NCBI GenBank assembly: GCA_964461295.1
Contig: CAYWTX010000419.1
Coordinates: 1 to 50,169, forward strand
Direction of reading: 5' to 3'
Origin: CAYWTX01 sp964461295
GTDB lineage: Bacteria; Planctomycetota; Phycisphaerae; SM23-33
DNA: 50,169 nucleotides
The notes under the pieces: generated by a model
Databases searched by the model: none
Seen by the model: the letters and a program-made list of their open reading frames with translations, nothing else
Told to the model about the DNA's origin: nothing
Position numbers and translations under genes: made by a program
Shown: positions 42,261 through 50,027 of the stretch, piece by piece
How the letters are laid out: each line of letters opens with the position of its first letter
Position numbering within the stretch: position 1 is the stretch's first letter

Positions 42261-43806
42261 CGCCGGCGGGGTCTTCCTCGGCCAGGTCGGACAGTTCGGT
42301 GCGGTCGGCGGCGAGGTCGTGGAGTTCCCAGCGGCCTGGGTATCGCGACACGAGTTTCATATCGCCGTCGCGGACGGCGCGGTTGCCTTCGTGTTCCCAG
42401 AAGATCGGGCGTCGGCGCCGCCACGTCTGCCCCTGCACCGCCGGGAGGAAGCTTTCGCCCTCGAGTGGAACGGGGCCGGTCGCCTTCGCACCAGCGAGAT
42501 CGACGATCGTGGGCGCCAGATCGACCACGTGAACGGGGGAGTGACACAGCGTGCCGGAAGCCCATGGCCCGCCGGCCGTGGGCTTGGAGGACGCGGGCGC
42601 GACAATCAGCGGCGTGGAGATGCCGCCCTCGTGCACCCAGCTCTTGTACAGGCGGAACGGCGTGTTCGACGCGTTGGCCCACGGCAGGTCGTAGCTCATG
42701 AACGTGTCGGCCGGGCCGGGCCGCAGGCCGGGGATGTTGCCGATCCGCATGGGCCGGCCGTCGCGGGTGGGGTAGTCGTATCGCATTGGTTCGGGGCGGG
42801 CGGAGTCCTCGGCGAGGAACTCGGCGCACCCGCCGTTGTCGGACAGGAACATCACCAGCGTGTTGTCGGCTGCGCCGGTGCGTTCCAGCGCGGCCAGCAC
42901 GCGGCCGATGCCTTGGTCCATGCGGTCGACCTGTGCCGCGTAGACGGCCATGCGCAGATCCTCCCAGTCGCGCCGCGCGGCGGGCAAGTCGGCCCAGGCG
43001 GGCGCCTTGGCGTCGCGCGGCGACGTCGGCCAGCGCGGGTCGAGGATTCCCTCGGCCGTGAGCTTTTCGCGCCGCCGGCCGCGAAGTTCGTCCCATCCGC
43101 AGCGGTAGGCGCGCTCGTAGCGGGCGATGTCTTCCTCGAGCGCGTGCAGCGGCCAGTGCGGGGCCGTGTAGGCGAGGTAGAGGAAGAACGGGTCGCGTTG
43201 GGGCGCGGCGTTCGCCTCCACGATCATGCTCACCGCGTGGTCGGTGATCGCATCGGTGAGATAGAAGGCCTCGCCCTCGGGCGTGACGATCGACTCGTTG
43301 CACGCCAGATAGGGCGTGTTGAAGTAGCTGCCGGCCCCGCCGAGCATACCCCAGAACCGCTCGAAGCCGCGCCGCGTGGGCAGCGGGTGGCGCTGGTCGC
43401 CGAGGCAGCGCCACGAGCGGCTGTCCCGGCCGACGTAACTGCCGCCCACGTGCCACTTGCCGCTCATCAGGGAGCGATACCCGGCTGGGCGGAGCATTTC
43501 GGCGATGGTGGGGCGGTCGGCGCGGAGGAAGCCCTGGTAGGCGGGTCCGACGCCGCGGTCGTTGACCATGTGGCCCACGCCGGCCTGGTGGGGATACAGG
43601 CCGGTGAGCAGGCTGGCCCGCGTGGGGCAGCAGCGGGCGCAGTTGTACGCCTGGGTGAACCGCAGGCCGCGGCGCGCCAGGCCGTCGAGGTTCGGCGTGC
43701 GAATCTCGCCGCCGTAGCAGCCGATGTCCGAGAAGCCCATGTCGTCGGCGAGGACCAGAACGATGTTGGGGCCTGGGGCCGCCGGCCGCCCGTCGCTCCT
43801 CGTCAT
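42184..43806 (-). CDS. Sulfatase, without a signal peptide
   Basis: This 540-residue protein has the type I sulfatase plan: PNIVLVLADDMGFSDIGCYG (metal aspartates 21-22), the active-site motif C-x-P-x-R as CARCCPTRASLLTGL (Cys59, which anaerobic or FGE-type maturation would turn into formylglycine), GKWHVGGSYVG, and ALYLAYTAPHWPLHA-like residues at FFLYLAYTAPHWPLHALEED. MFLSDNGGCAEFLAEDS supplies further metal and sulfate ligands. I chose the ATG at 43806 because it overlaps the upstream stop in an ATGA arrangement. There is no signal peptide, unlike most planctomycete sulfatases, so it may act on a cytoplasmic substrate. It is the last gene of the SPT-GNAT-sulfatase operon. Confidence 0.9.
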   Translation of the reverse strand: MTRSDGRPAAPGPNIVLVLADDMGFSDIGCYGGEIRTPNLDGLARRGLRFTQAYNCARCCPTRASLLTGLYPHQAGVGHMVNDRGVGPAYQGFLRADRPTIAEMLRPAGYRSLMSGKWHVGGSYVGRDSRSWRCLGDQRHPLPTRRGFERFWGMLGGAGSYFNTPYLACNESIVTPEGEAFYLTDAITDHAVSMIVEANAAPQRDPFFLYLAYTAPHWPLHALEEDIARYERAYRCGWDELRGRRREKLTAEGILDPRWPTSPRDAKAPAWADLPAARRDWEDLRMAVYAAQVDRMDQGIGRVLAALERTGAADNTLVMFLSDNGGCAEFLAEDSARPEPMRYDYPTRDGRPMRIGNIPGLRPGPADTFMSYDLPWANASNTPFRLYKSWVHEGGISTPLIVAPASSKPTAGGPWASGTLCHSPVHVVDLAPTIVDLAGAKATGPVPLEGESFLPAVQGQTWRRRRPIFWEHEGNRAVRDGDMKLVSRYPGRWELHDLAADRTELSDLAEEDPAGVKRLSGQYDDWAARCDVADWQQLKK

Positions 43807-44966
43807 TCCACGCATCCTGCGCATCCTGCCATTGCCTTCTCATAGATTCGATATTTCTTGTACAACTCCGGCTCCAGGCTGCCGGTGATCGAGCGGTTGG
43901 ACATCCTGTTGTCTTCCAGCACCCAGGACGCCTCGCCTCGCCGGATGCCGCGGGCCAGACCGTTGATCACCGTTTCGGTGAACAGCAGCGCCGTGATGCC
44001 CAGGCTGCGGTACCGTTCCAGGGCCGCGATGCCGAAGATGCGCATTTCGTCAACGCGCCTCATCGCGAGCAGGAACCGCAGCCAGCCCAGCGGCAGCAGG
44101 CGGCCGCCCGCGACGGCCAGCCCGCGGTTGACGTTCACGATCGACATCGCCGCCCCGGCCGGGGCGCCGTCCACCTCGGCCAGCAGGATCAGTTTCGGAT
44201 CGACCACGCGCCGCAGGTTGCGGGCCGACTCGATGGCTTCCTCGGGCGTCAGGGGCACGTAGCCCCAGTTGTCCCGCCGCGCCTCCTCGAACACCGACAG
44301 CAGCTTCAGCACGTCGGCCTCGAAGTTCGACATGTCCAGGCAGCGGATTGTCAACTCCGGGTGTCGCCGCTTCGCCGCGGCCGAGATGCGCACCAGGCGC
44401 TCGTGCGCCTCGGTGCCGACTTCCAGGCGTTCGGCCCGCAGCAGGTAGGCGAAGAGATCCTTCGCCTTGGCAAACCCGATCGATTCGAGCATGGGCGGGT
44501 ACTCGGGCGGGTTGTAGGGCATGAGAGCCATCGGCGGCGAGTCGAACCCCTCGATCAACAGCCCGCACTCGGAGTTCATCGACGGGTTCACCGGCCCGCG
44601 AATCTTCGTCAGCCCGCGAGCGGCGAGCCAGTGTTCAGCCGCCGCGATCGCGCCTGCGCCCGCGTCCGCGTCGTCGCGCCGGCACTCGAAGAACCCGAAG
44701 AACCCCACGCCGTCGCGGTAGCGCTCGGCGTGCGCACGATTGTGGATGGCTGCCACGCGCGCAACGGCTCGTCCATCGCGCCGTGCAACGAAGAGCGCCG
44801 TCTCGGCGTGCCGAGAGAACGCGGTGCGGCCGCTGAAGATCCCTTGCTGCTCGCCTCGCAGGGGCGGCACCCAATTGGCGTCGCCGCGGTGGAGCCGGTA
44901 CGGAAGCTCCAGGAACTCCCGCCGCGACCGTCGATCGTCGGCCTGCCTCACCGCCAGCGCGCTCAT
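43803..44966 (-). CDS. GNAT-family acyltransferase, possible ceramide synthase-like enzyme
   Basis: This 387-residue protein starts at the ATG at 44966, which overlaps the upstream stop codon in ATGA form. The sequence has the layout of a large GNAT-like family: NWVPPLRGEQQGIF, VARVAAIHNRAHAERYRDGV, FFGFFECRRD, IRGPVNPSMNSECGLLIEGF, LMPYNPPEYPPMLESIGFAK and KDLFAYLLRAE, then a C-terminal GNAT half with WGYVPLTPEEAIESARNLRR and ALERYRSLGITALLFTETVI. Proteins of this general type lie beside serine palmitoyltransferase genes in sphingolipid-making bacteria, where an acyl-CoA-dependent N-acyltransferase makes ceramide. That role here is inference from the neighbour. No membrane segment is seen. 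Confidence 0.75.
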   Translation of the reverse strand: MSALAVRQADDRRSRREFLELPYRLHRGDANWVPPLRGEQQGIFSGRTAFSRHAETALFVARRDGRAVARVAAIHNRAHAERYRDGVGFFGFFECRRDDADAGAGAIAAAEHWLAARGLTKIRGPVNPSMNSECGLLIEGFDSPPMALMPYNPPEYPPMLESIGFAKAKDLFAYLLRAERLEVGTEAHERLVRISAAAKRRHPELTIRCLDMSNFEADVLKLLSVFEEARRDNWGYVPLTPEEAIESARNLRRVVDPKLILLAEVDGAPAGAAMSIVNVNRGLAVAGGRLLPLGWLRFLLAMRRVDEMRIFGIAALERYRSLGITALLFTETVINGLARGIRRGEASWVLEDNRMSNRSITGSLEPELYKKYRIYEKAMAGCAGCVE

Positions 44967-46195
44967 GAGGCGGCCGGCACCCGCGGCTTCTTCGAGCACG
45001 GGTATTTCCGGCGCAGCTCGCCCATGGCGTCCAGAAGCGTCCGCAGGTCTTCGCGCGAATGGCTGGCCGTCGGGATCACCCGCAGGATGGACGTGCCGAT
45101 CGGCACGGCCGGGTAGAGCACGGCACTGGCGAAGATGTCGTACTCCTCGTCCAGTTCGGCGCTGATGTGCACGGCGTCGGTGCCGTTGCCGCGTATCGGC
45201 GTGATGGGCGTCTGCGTCTTGCCGATGTCATAGCCCATCGCCTTCAACTCGCCCTGGAGGAATCGCGTGTTCTCCCACAGCCGCGTGCGGCGGTCGCCTT
45301 CCGTTCGCACGATCCTCAGCGCTTCCAGCGTGGCGGCGGCGACGGCTCCGGGCATCGCCTTGGTGAACAGGATCGTCGGCGCGTTGTAGCGCAGGTGGTT
45401 GATGACGACGTCGTCGCCGGCGACGAAGCCGCCGGTGGTGGCCATCGCCTTGCTGCACGTGCCCAGGTGCAGGTCGATGCGGTCCTCCACTCCCTGCAGT
45501 TCGGCCGTGCCGCGGCCGTTGGCGCCGCACACGCCGGTGCCGTGGGCGTCGTCGACGATGAGGCGGGCGCCGTACTTCTCGCACAGGTCGCACAGGTCCG
45601 GCAGCGGGGCGGTGTCGCCCTGCATGGAGTACACGCCGTCGACCACGACCATGCGGGCGCGGTTGGCCGGCGTCTCCATGAGGATCGCCTCGAGGTCCTC
45701 CACGTCGTTGTGCTGGAAGAACCGCATGCGGGCGCCCGAGATGCGGGCCCCGCACACCAGCGACGCATGCGCGTACCGGTCCAGCAGGATCAGGTCGCGA
45801 GGGCCCGCCAGGGCCGCGATGGCGCCCATCATGGCGAAGGCGCCGTTGCTGAACACCAGCGCCTTCTCCGTTCGCTTGAAATCGGCGAGTTGACGCTCCA
45901 ACTCCTCGTGCAACTCGGTGTTGCCCGTCAGCGGGCGGGCGCCCATCGGGGCCGATATGCCGTAGCGGCTGGCGATGTCCGAGGCCGCCTTGATCACCCG
46001 CCTGTCGCTGGCCAGGCCGAGGTAGTCGTTGGTGCTGAACTGGAGCATGCGGCGCCCGTCGACGTCCATCCAGGGCCCGGCATTGTCCAAGGGCATCCTG
46101 CGATAGAGGACGCCCTCCGCCTTCTGGCGGTGCTCGCCCTCGATGATGGGCGAGTGATCTCGGAACTTGACGCACTTATCGAAGATGTCAGGCAT
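44963..46195 (-). CDS. Serine palmitoyltransferase-like alpha-oxoamine synthase (PLP)
   Basis: This 410-residue protein belongs to the alpha-oxoamine synthase family, which joins an acyl-CoA and an amino acid with loss of CO2. Motifs: LQFSTNDYLGLASDRRVIKA, GARPLTGNTELHEELERQLA, ALVFSNGAFAMMGAIAALAG, ARLIVDDAHGTGVCGANGRG (Asp/His of the PLP pocket, 215-218) and the PLP lysine in LHLGTCSKAMATTGGFVAG (Lys249). The features fit serine palmitoyltransferase at least as well as 8-amino-7-oxononanoate synthase or KBL. The coupled GNAT gene favours sphingolipid synthesis, and no biotin genes are nearby. The ATG at 46195 gives MPDIFDKCVKFRDHSPIIEG. It is the first gene of the three-gene operon, with a possible promoter about 85 bp upstream. 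Confidence 0.85.
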   Translation of the reverse strand: MPDIFDKCVKFRDHSPIIEGEHRQKAEGVLYRRMPLDNAGPWMDVDGRRMLQFSTNDYLGLASDRRVIKAASDIASRYGISAPMGARPLTGNTELHEELERQLADFKRTEKALVFSNGAFAMMGAIAALAGPRDLILLDRYAHASLVCGARISGARMRFFQHNDVEDLEAILMETPANRARMVVVDGVYSMQGDTAPLPDLCDLCEKYGARLIVDDAHGTGVCGANGRGTAELQGVEDRIDLHLGTCSKAMATTGGFVAGDDVVINHLRYNAPTILFTKAMPGAVAAATLEALRIVRTEGDRRTRLWENTRFLQGELKAMGYDIGKTQTPITPIRGNGTDAVHISAELDEEYDIFASAVLYPAVPIGTSILRVIPTASHSREDLRTLLDAMGELRRKYPCSKKPRVPAAS

Positions 46196-46278
46196 AGGCG
46201 ATCTTTCGCCAGCAAGGCGGCGACGCCGGCACCTTTCCGGTTCTCCGAACCACGCCGCAGCCGCCAGCGGCGACCGGG

Positions 46279-46307
46279 AGTAGACCACTTTTCACTGTTA
46301 AAGGCAA
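46279..46307 (-). promoter_or_regulatory. Possible promoter of the SPT-GNAT-sulfatase operon
   Basis: On the minus strand TTGCCT (46307-46302) and TCTACT (46284-46279) are 17 bp apart, each matching consensus at four of six positions. An AT-rich patch (TTTAACAGTGAAAAG) lies between them. The -10 box is about 84 bp before the SPT-like start. The rest of the divergent gap 46196-46461 shows no other site. Confidence 0.3.
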
Positions 46308-46461
46308 GCGGGCAATGGGTATCTTCCGGGCGAGCCGAAGACACTCAGCCGCGCCGGACGCGGAGAAGAGCGGCTTTGAGACCTTCTCCTCTGCGCCCTG
46401 CCAACGCGACCTGGAGTTCGCGTGCTCGGCGGTGGAGCTCGTCCTGGCCCGCTGACGAACC

Positions 46462-48033
46462 ATGGGACTGCTTGCTTCTACCTTTGACGCCTACGCCGCA
46501 TGGAGATTGCGGCAGTTCGATGCCGCGTGCCGCGACCCGGCCGCCACGCAACGCAACGTCCTGGCCGAGCTTCTGCGCCGCGCCGCCGGCACCGAGTGGG
46601 GCCGCCGCTTCGACTTCGCCGACATCGGCTCGCCCGAGCAGTTCCGCGCTCGCGTGCCGGTGACGCCCTACGCCGAACAGTCCACCCACTGGCTGGGCTC
46701 CTGCCAGGGCCGGCGCGATCTCTGCTGGCCCGGGCACGTGCGCTACTTCGCCATCTCCTCGGGCACCACGGCCGGCGAGAAGCTGCTCCCCGTGACGGCT
46801 GACGCGATCCGCTCGAACCTGCGGGCGGGGGGGCTGTTGGCGTCGATTCTGGCCCGCCGCGGCGGGGCCAAGGCGCTGCTGGGGGGCAAGTTCCTCTACC
46901 TGGGCGGCTCGACGACGCTGCGCGAGAACGGCCGCTGCCTCTATGGCGACGCGTCCGGCATCGTCACGCGCCACATCCCGAAGATCGCCCGCCGGCGCCA
47001 CCTGCCCGAAAGCGATATCGCCGCCCTGGGCAACTGGGAGCAGAAGATCGACCGGATCGTGGAGCGGTATCTGGCTGCCGACGTCGCCGCCGTGAGCGCC
47101 TGCCCGTCGTGGGCGTGCATGTTGTTCCGGCGAATGCGCGCCGCCGCCGGGGGCGCCGGGAAGCCCATCGGCGAACTCTGGCCTAAGCTCGCCTTCTTCG
47201 TCAGCTACGGCATGGCCTTCGGACCCTACCGCACCGCGTTCCAGCAATACGTCGGCCGGCCGCTGCACTACGTCGACACGTACTCCTCGTCGGAGGGCGG
47301 CATGACCGCCATCCAGGCCGAGGAAGGCGGGCCGATGCGGCTGATCATCGATAACGGCGTGTTCTTCGAATTCGTGCCCGCCAACGGGGCCGCCGCCGCC
47401 GCGCCGCGCCTGCACATCGGCGAGGTCGAGCCGGGGGTCGACTACTCGGTGCTGCTGTCCACCAACGGCGGCATCTGGGCCTACCCGTTGGGCGACGTGG
47501 TGCGGTTCGTCTCGCTTCGCCCGCCGCGGATCGTCTTCGGGGGCCGCACGCAGGTCCAACTCAGCGCCTTCGGCGAGCACGTGTCGCTGGATATGGTCGA
47601 GAACGCCGTGGCGTCCGCCTGCGAGAAGACCGGCGCCGTCGTGGCCGACTACACCGTGGCCCCGCGATACCCCTCGCCCGAACAACCCGTGCCCGCGCAC
47701 TGCTGGGTGATCGAGTTCGATCACCCCCCGGCCGACGCAAGCGCGTTCATGGCCGAGGTGGACGCGAAGCTCCGCTCCTTCAGCGAGGACTACGACGTCC
47801 ACCGCACCGATAACTACGGCTTGCAGCCGCCGGTGCTCATTCCGGCCGCGATGGGCACGTTCCACGAGTGGATGAAACGCAAGGGCAAACTCGGCGGACA
47901 GCACAAGGTCCCGCGCGTGGCCCGCACGGCCGAGATGCTCGAGGAGTTGATGGCGATCAGTCAGGCGGCGCCATCGGCGGTGCGAAAGTGGAAAGGGACT
48001 ACGGAGATTGAAGGAAGGGATTGTGGGGGTTGA
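46462..48033 (+). CDS. GH3-family acyl-adenylate (acyl-amide) synthetase
   Basis: This 523-residue protein has the plan of the plant-auxin GH3 family found in some bacteria. These enzymes adenylate a carboxylic acid and join it to an amino acid or amine. The ATP/phosphate-binding motif is RYFAISSGTTAGEKLLPVTA (SSGTTAGEK at 99-107). YVDTYSSSEGGMTAIQAEEG supplies the nucleotide-binding acidic residues, and YPLGDVVRFVSLRPPRIVFG the hinge before the C-terminal domain. No signal peptide is seen. It faces away from the SPT-like operon across 266 bp, so the two may be co-regulated. The last 10 or so codons (TTEIEGRDCGG) lie in a fold-back repeat. The acyl substrate is unknown; a fatty or keto acid would fit the lipid context. 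Confidence 0.88.
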   Translation: MGLLASTFDAYAAWRLRQFDAACRDPAATQRNVLAELLRRAAGTEWGRRFDFADIGSPEQFRARVPVTPYAEQSTHWLGSCQGRRDLCWPGHVRYFAISSGTTAGEKLLPVTADAIRSNLRAGGLLASILARRGGAKALLGGKFLYLGGSTTLRENGRCLYGDASGIVTRHIPKIARRRHLPESDIAALGNWEQKIDRIVERYLAADVAAVSACPSWACMLFRRMRAAAGGAGKPIGELWPKLAFFVSYGMAFGPYRTAFQQYVGRPLHYVDTYSSSEGGMTAIQAEEGGPMRLIIDNGVFFEFVPANGAAAAAPRLHIGEVEPGVDYSVLLSTNGGIWAYPLGDVVRFVSLRPPRIVFGGRTQVQLSAFGEHVSLDMVENAVASACEKTGAVVADYTVAPRYPSPEQPVPAHCWVIEFDHPPADASAFMAEVDAKLRSFSEDYDVHRTDNYGLQPPVLIPAAMGTFHEWMKRKGKLGGQHKVPRVARTAEMLEELMAISQAAPSAVRKWKGTTEIEGRDCGG

Positions 48034-48081
48034 GAGATACCCGGGAACCAATCCCGCCAATCCCGTCAATTCCTTTCCTTC
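48010..48081. repeat. Fold-back repeat, core GGGATTG
   Basis: The left arm is GAAGGAAGGGATTGTGGGGG (48010-48029). The right arm is CAATCCCGCCAATCCCGTCA, then ATTCCTTTCCTTC (to 48081). The loop is about 15 bases. It overlaps the last codons and stop of the GH3-family gene. Confidence 0.6.
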
Positions 48082-48150
48082 TTCGTCTCTCGCCGCGCCG
48101 GCGACTCATATCCGCGGAGGGGCGCGAAACAAGCCCTGCCGCTGGAGTCG

Positions 48151-48220
48151 GAGTTTGTGAAAGAACAGCGTCGCGATCCCTCGCCCTCATTCGACGCCCT
48201 CCGTCGCCTCTTCGGGGTTC
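48151..48220 (+). repeat. Dispersed repeat copy 4 (left half)
   Basis: GTTTGTGAAAGAAC matches the left end of copy 2. TCGACGCCCTCCGTCGCC and CTCTTCGGGG then match its middle. The right half is missing. It lies 22 bp from the 3' end of cysK. Confidence 0.5.
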
Positions 48221-48241
48221 CGAATCGGACAGGTTGAGCCA

Positions 48242-49135
48242 TTACACCTTGAACAGATCGGTACTTAAGTACTTTTCCCCTCTGTCCGGGAAGATCACCA
48301 CGATATTCCCCTTCTCCGCTCTCTTCGCCACTTCCAGCGCGGCGTACATACCCGCTCCAGAGCTCATGCCCACAAATATCCCCTCCTTCCTTACTATCTC
48401 TCTGGCAAGCCTGAATGCGGCCTCGGATTCCACCATGATACTTACATCTATCTTCGACGGATCGTAGATGGCGGGAACAATTGCCTCCGCCATGTTCTTC
48501 AAGCCCTGGATATAGTGGCCCTTTACAGGATGAGCCTCCACAATCTGTATTGCCGAGCTCTTTTCCTTAAGGTACTTGCCGACGCCCATGATGGTCCCTG
48601 AAGTGCCCAGGGAGGAGACAAAATAGTCGATCTGGCCATGCGTGTCCCTCCATAGTTCCTCGGCGGTCGTCCTGTAATGGGCCATCTTGTTGAACTCATT
48701 CGAGAACTGGTCAGCCATGAAGTACTTGCCTGGATTGCTCCTGACAAGCTCGTGCGCCTTTCTGATGGCCCCGTCAGTGCCCAGACTGGCTTCCGTAAGA
48801 GTTACCGTGGCCCCAAAGGCCTTGATCATCTTCTGCCGCTCAACCGATACGGCACTGCTCATCACGATCTCGACATCATATCCCTTCACCGCCCCTATCA
48901 TGGCCAGGCCTATGCCTGTATTTCCACTGGTGGGTTCGATGATGGTCTTTCCCTTGACGAGTTTGGCCTCCTGTTCCGCCTGCTCTATCATCTTCAGCGC
49001 TATTCTGTCTTTTATGCTTCCCGTCGGATTGAACCCTTCCAGTTTCGCGTAGATAGTGACGCGCGGGTTGGGATTGAGCGCACCGATCCTCACTAACGGG
49101 GTATTCCCTATCGCTTGCAGGATGTTCTGGTACAT
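48242..49135 (-). CDS. cysK: Cysteine synthase (O-acetylserine sulfhydrylase)
   Basis: This 297-residue protein is slightly short for CysK but complete. The PLP lysine is in KLEGFNPTGSIKDRIALKMI (Lys42). The substrate loop is EPTSGNTGIGLAMIGAVKGY, the phosphate-binding loop SSLGTSGTIMGVGKYLKEKS, and the C-terminal GIFVGMSSGAGMYAALEVAK and FPDRGEKYLSTDLF. The ATG at 49135 has GAGG upstream; a TTG 15 bases earlier is an alternative. The gene is clearly less GC-rich than its neighbours and uses codons such as ATA and AGG that are rare in the rest of the window. This points to recent horizontal transfer. A cystathionine beta-synthase-like role is possible, but CysK fits better. Confidence 0.93.
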   Translation of the reverse strand: MYQNILQAIGNTPLVRIGALNPNPRVTIYAKLEGFNPTGSIKDRIALKMIEQAEQEAKLVKGKTIIEPTSGNTGIGLAMIGAVKGYDVEIVMSSAVSVERQKMIKAFGATVTLTEASLGTDGAIRKAHELVRSNPGKYFMADQFSNEFNKMAHYRTTAEELWRDTHGQIDYFVSSLGTSGTIMGVGKYLKEKSSAIQIVEAHPVKGHYIQGLKNMAEAIVPAIYDPSKIDVSIMVESEAAFRLAREIVRKEGIFVGMSSGAGMYAALEVAKRAEKGNIVVIFPDRGEKYLSTDLFKV

Positions 49136-49153
49136 GATGCTCACCCTCAAAGT

Positions 49154-49384
49154 TCACATGGGTATCCAGCACGGAGGATGGAAAGGAGACGAAGCGCCCG
49201 GAATCGCGCCGGGGTAAAGCTGCTGTGCCGCGCTGCCATGCGGGAGATGGGTATGAACCGGTAGGGGGTCGGGTCCAGCGGGGCGAAACCGGGAAGCCGG
49301 GAGGCCGCGGGGAGTCAGGCGGGCGGGGGCGCCCGATCCGCCACCGGAGGGCTTGCCGATGCCGCGAGAGGTTGTGTCTGCCAC
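49154..49384 (-). CDS. Possible small open reading frame upstream of cysK
   Basis: A GTG at 49384 is preceded by AAGGAG at good spacing and opens a 76-codon frame, VADTTSRGIGKPSGGGSGAP, then proline-, arginine- and histidine-rich sequence ending FHPPCWIPM. It stops 18 bp before the cysK start. The good ribosome site supports translation. The low-complexity protein does not support a conserved function. It could be a leader peptide coupled to cysK or a remnant of another gene's 5' end. A possible extended -10 (TGGTATCAT, 49478-49470) lies about 85 bp upstream. Confidence 0.3.
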   Translation of the reverse strand: MADTTSRGIGKPSGGGSGAPARLTPRGLPASRFRPAGPDPLPVHTHLPHGSAAQQLYPGAIPGASSPFHPPCWIPM

Positions 49385-49662
49385 GGCTGGGCTCCTTTCG
49401 GACAGTTCCGATGGCGGTTCCGGTCCGTTCCCGCGATCCGAGGAGACACACCGCCACCGGGAGCGTAGTATGATACCACGATCCGGCAGTTGCGCGAAGA
49501 AGGAATTCACGCGAGTGCGGACGGCGCGCGAGTCCAACGGTATGTCCAGTGCGGGAGACGTTTCCGGAGAAGGGGGATTGACGCGTGAGTGGGAATCACT
49601 TCCTGGAGGCGCCGCGCGGCGCCAAAGCGTTCGGCTTGTCCTATGGTTCGGGAGGTCCTGAA

Positions 49663-49851
49663 ATGAAGGGCGAGCAGGTTACCAGGCGTACGGCGATGGC
49701 GGCGGCCGGCTGCGGCGCCGCCGCCGCGATCCTCGGGCAAGGCGGGGCGAGTTCTTGGAGCGAAGGAAGGCGAGGCAAACGAAGAACACATCGCTTTGCC
49801 CGCTTGCCAGGTGAGCCGGTGTCCGCTCTTCAGCCTGAAAGGCTGAGATAG
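49663..49851 (+). pseudogene. Truncated gene with a Tat signal peptide
   Basis: The ATG at 49663 has GGGAGG seven bases upstream. The frame begins MKGEQVTRRTAMAAAGCGAA, then AAAILGQGGASSW. This is a twin-arginine signal (RRTAMAAAG) with a short hydrophobic core. After about 35 residues the frame becomes arginine-rich and runs into the fold-back repeat at 49829, where it stops after 62 residues. An exported enzyme, such as an oxidoreductase or sulfatase of the kind that uses such signals, has probably been cut by the repeat or by deletion. The mature part is missing, so no function is given. Confidence 0.5.
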
Positions 49852-50027
49852 TACAGCCCAGGGCAACGCCCTGGGGATGGATGTCCCAGACCAACAAGCC
49901 CTGAAAGGGCGCAACAACTGCCCGCCCGGGCAACGGTTTCTTTCGCCCTTTCAGGGCTTCGCCATCTTCGGCTGCGGGTTCCCAGGGCGTTGCCCTGGGC
50001 TGTAGTCTGTCAGCCCTTCAGGCTGAA
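49829..50027. repeat. Fold-back repeat, core CCCAGGGCAACGCCCTGGG
   Basis: The left arm contains TTCAGCCTGAAAGGCTGA, CAGCCCAGGGCAACGCCCTG and AAGCCCTGAAAGGGCG. The right arm returns CGCCCTTTCAGGGCTT, then CCCAGGGCGTTGCCCTGGGC and CAGCCCTTCAGGCTGAA. The loop is about 32 bases (49912-49943). Each block is itself palindromic, so both small and large hairpins can form. Confidence 0.8.

Noticed and set aside
48151..48241. Possible tRNA near GGGGTTCCGAATCGG
   Set aside because: It has a T-loop-like string only. No acceptor or anticodon stem can be built, and the sequence belongs to the dispersed repeat.
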